Shown here: piece by piece, positions 61,303-64,000 of the stretch
How positions within the stretch are numbered: position 1 is the first letter of the stretch
How the letters are laid out: the number at the start of each line of letters is the position of its first letter
DNA from: Plutella xylostella
Lineage: Eukaryota > Arthropoda > Insecta > Lepidoptera > Plutellidae
Length of the DNA stretch: 64,000 nucleotides
NCBI RefSeq assembly: GCF_932276165.1
Contig: NC_064004.1
Location: 5,652,001-5,716,000, forward strand
Direction of reading: 5' to 3'
Translations under genes and position numbers: made by a program
Notes under the pieces: generated by a model
What the model saw: the letters and a program-made list of their open reading frames with translations, nothing else
Told to the model about the DNA's origin: nothing
Database searches by the model: none

Positions 61303-61310
61303 TTTTTATA
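61303..61310 (-). promoter_or_regulatory. Possible H1 TATA box (U6)
   Basis: TATAAAAA on the minus strand, 237 bp upstream of the start codon. Confidence 0.4.
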
Positions 61311-62578
61311 CGATATATGTGTAGTGTATACGTTTGTCGGGCGGGCGGGCTAATGGTTGGACGCTTGCGTACGGCGGGTTGGCGCGTGCGGCGCGTTAAA
61401 TGTGGAGACGGCGTTGAGGAGCTCGTACGTGGTCTGATTTGTGGGCGTTTATCTCGGCGTGTGTCGACGGTGGCGGTGAGGCGGACGTCCACGGTGAAGG
61501 CGAAGAGAAGGCGCTCCCGGCGGGTGGCGGCTGCGGGCGCGGCAAGCGGGTGCGGATGGACTTTTGACGTGTCGAAGATGAACGGTCGTAGGACACACCG
61601 GTGTCTCGGCGGCATCACATGAAGGCAGTCATCAGCCGGTGTTGTGAGATGGCTGGCTGGTGACTGGTGGCCGATGGTCGTGCAGTGTGCACGTGCAGAT
61701 GATGGTCAAACGCATCATCGCACTCACTTGTGCGTACCTAAGTAAAGGACTTACAGACAGACAGACAGACACACACAAGTAGGTAGAGAGAACGAGAGCG
61801 AGTAGGTAGGTGTACTACTTGACTGCATAGGTCATTTGGTACCGTAAGTATGATAGATTATGACCTAGGTACATACATAATATGCGCCTAAATACTAAAT
61901 ACATAGGTACACAAGAGTATTCGGTAGGTAGGTACTTACTTAAGTATATAAAACTGCAAACGCAGAATACGAACACCGTGTAAGTACGACTAACAATGTT
62001 CGTGTTCATTCACGAGTCGAGGTAAGTATTTATGTATGTCGTCCCATGTCAAGAAAAACATGAATACTTTAAAAAAAAAGTAAGTACAAATACATTAATG
62101 TGTGATAAAAAGTTTCATCTGTAAGTACCTACCTGCTTACTTACTTAAAATTAATTAGGTAGTAGTAGGTTACTAAGCAGATGAACGTGGTAAAACGAAC
62201 GTGTGGTTGCATTGCACCGTAAAGGTAAGTACCTATTATACCTACCTACCACGTCTTTTGGGAGGTATTTAGGTAAACTAAAATATTATAAGTACTTATT
62301 AGTCGTCTCTTGAGGACTAATAGCGTAGGTACCTACTTAAGTACCTACCCATAAATCTATATACATACATATATTCTTTTATAAGCTTCGCACGCTTTTT
62401 CTGACCAATATTTTTCATAGGTACCTATATAAGTAAGAATAAGTGGGTAGGTACTTTTGCTGCCAGTGTGTAAATGTAAATACGCAAGCATAATGTACCT
62501 AGGTGTATGATGATGCATATAAATAATAATATAATTATTGTCAGTATAGGTATTATGAATCGTTGTTGCCAGTTTGAA

Positions 62579-62624
62579 GAAACTATACGTAAAACAAGAA
62601 CAATTTGCGGCCCTGAAAAGGGCC
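62579..62624 (-). promoter_or_regulatory. H4 3' processing signal (U6)
   Basis: Stem-loop 62609-62624; AGTTTC at 62579-62584. A 5-bp insertion (GCGCCGCGGTG for GCGCGGTG, near 62681) makes the stop-to-stem-loop distance 81 nt rather than 76. Confidence 0.9.
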
Positions 62625-62704
62625 TTTTTGTTGGTTACACGGTATCCTCGTAGCCGTATCGGCTGCGGAACACGATGTGCGCGCCGCGGTGCGGTGCGAG
62701 CGAC

Positions 62705-63046
<342 letters not shown>

Positions 63047-63106
63047 TCAAACTGCGTGCGCACGACGGAGCCGGAGCGTTGTCTAAAAATTCAGGCCCAC
63101 CGCGCG

Positions 63107-63116
63107 ATATATATAT
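63107..63116 (-). promoter_or_regulatory. H4 TATA box (U6)
   Basis: ATATATATAT palindromic core, 91 bp upstream of the start codon. Confidence 0.75.
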
Positions 63117-64000
63117 CGTCGGCGGACGAGAAGCGGGAAAGCGAAGGGGCGCGGGGCCGCAGACAGAGACGAAGCGATGCGATGCGCGAGATAGAGCGGG
63201 TCAGAATGAGTATAGTGTCGTACACGATTTTGTACTCTTATTAATTTCAATATTAAGTTATTACCTATATTGTCTGAATATTTAAATATTTATGTTTATT
63301 ATATATATAAATACATTATTACGACATCGAGACGAGACGAGATTTAGGTACTTACCTAGTTAGTTAAGTAAGTAAGTAAGTTTTATTCATGGTAAGGAGG
63401 TACCTAAGTATGTATGTAGGTACCTATTACAATTACAATTCTAGTAAGTAAATATGTACCTATGTATGTAAATGTATGTATGTACCTATGCAAAACAAAT
63501 AAGTAAGTACCTACTTAAATACAATCATTCAACAAGCAGACACAAATTACAGAAATTTATACTAACCTACCTAGGTAGGTAGGTACTTAAAACTTTTGCC
63601 ACCATAACGTAGAGTATAATATATAGGTACTTACCTATTTACTTACGCAACATTTTATTTTTATACATATGTACCTACTTATGTATTACCTAAGTACTTA
63701 TATTTTATTTTTTACTGACTTACTTCAGGGAGGGAGCACCAATCTTAAACACACACACACTTGTTACCTAGGTTAGGTACCTATTTACCTACCACTAACT
63801 TTTTCTCATGAACAATGATTCACAATAATTTGAATTGTCAATATCAAAATTTAAAATAAGTACCTACCTACCTACTTAGTAAAAATAAAATACTTCAGTT
63901 ATTACTTAATAATACGTACCTACAACATTTTTAGTGATTTTTGAGTAAATTAGATAGACCTAGTTGTATTATTAGTAGGTCTAGGTAGGTATTTACCTAG

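Overview
The window is a tandem array of replication-dependent histone genes from an insect, most likely a moth or butterfly. The histone proteins are animal canonical types: H4 begins MTGRGK as in insects, H3 has the H3.2 signature, and H2A is 124 aa with no H2A.X tail. The genes lack introns and poly(A) signals and end in the metazoan histone stem-loop. The spacers are AT-rich and full of short palindromic words (TAGGTACCTA, GTAAGTACTTAC), a texture I associate with Lepidoptera; that placement is inference.

Each repeat carries one copy of all five histone genes. All lie on the minus strand, so transcription order is H2B, H3, H4, H1, H2A. An uninterrupted repeat is about 9.3 kb. The window holds five repeats with all five genes (U1 497-9827, U2 12744-22063, U3 24980-34299, U4 34300-46148, U5 46149-55456) and part of a sixth (U6 55457-64000, with H2A, H1 and H4). 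That makes 28 histone genes: six each of H2A, H1 and H4, five each of H3 and H2B. All copies of a class encode the same protein; the few H1 differences seen are synonymous. Each gene has a stem-loop 50 to 243 nt after its stop codon. H2A, H3 and H4 have clear TATA boxes; H2B has a TATA-like box plus CCAAT box; the H1 promoter is less certain.

Three kinds of mobile DNA interrupt the array. (1) A 5'-truncated Jockey-type non-LTR retrotransposon (2,916 bp) sits at the same base in three successive H2B-H2A junctions: partly at the left edge (1-496), then 9828-12743 and 22064-24979. It splits the H2B TATA box from the H2B coding region. A second, separately truncated copy of the same element lies in the opposite orientation in the U4 H1-H4 spacer (38499-41022). 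(2) A 2.3 kb non-autonomous DNA transposon with an 8-bp target duplication (hAT-like) lies 3' of the U6 H2A gene (56289-58606). (3) A 210-bp TA-flanked inverted-repeat element is nested within it (57711-57920).

Points beyond routine annotation: the split H2B promoters; a GTTTC-containing motif at a fixed distance after the stem-loop in all five gene classes (candidate U7 snRNA target); a possible spliced plus-strand transcript with H3 antisense in its intron; and four-gamete evidence of recombination or gene conversion between repeats.
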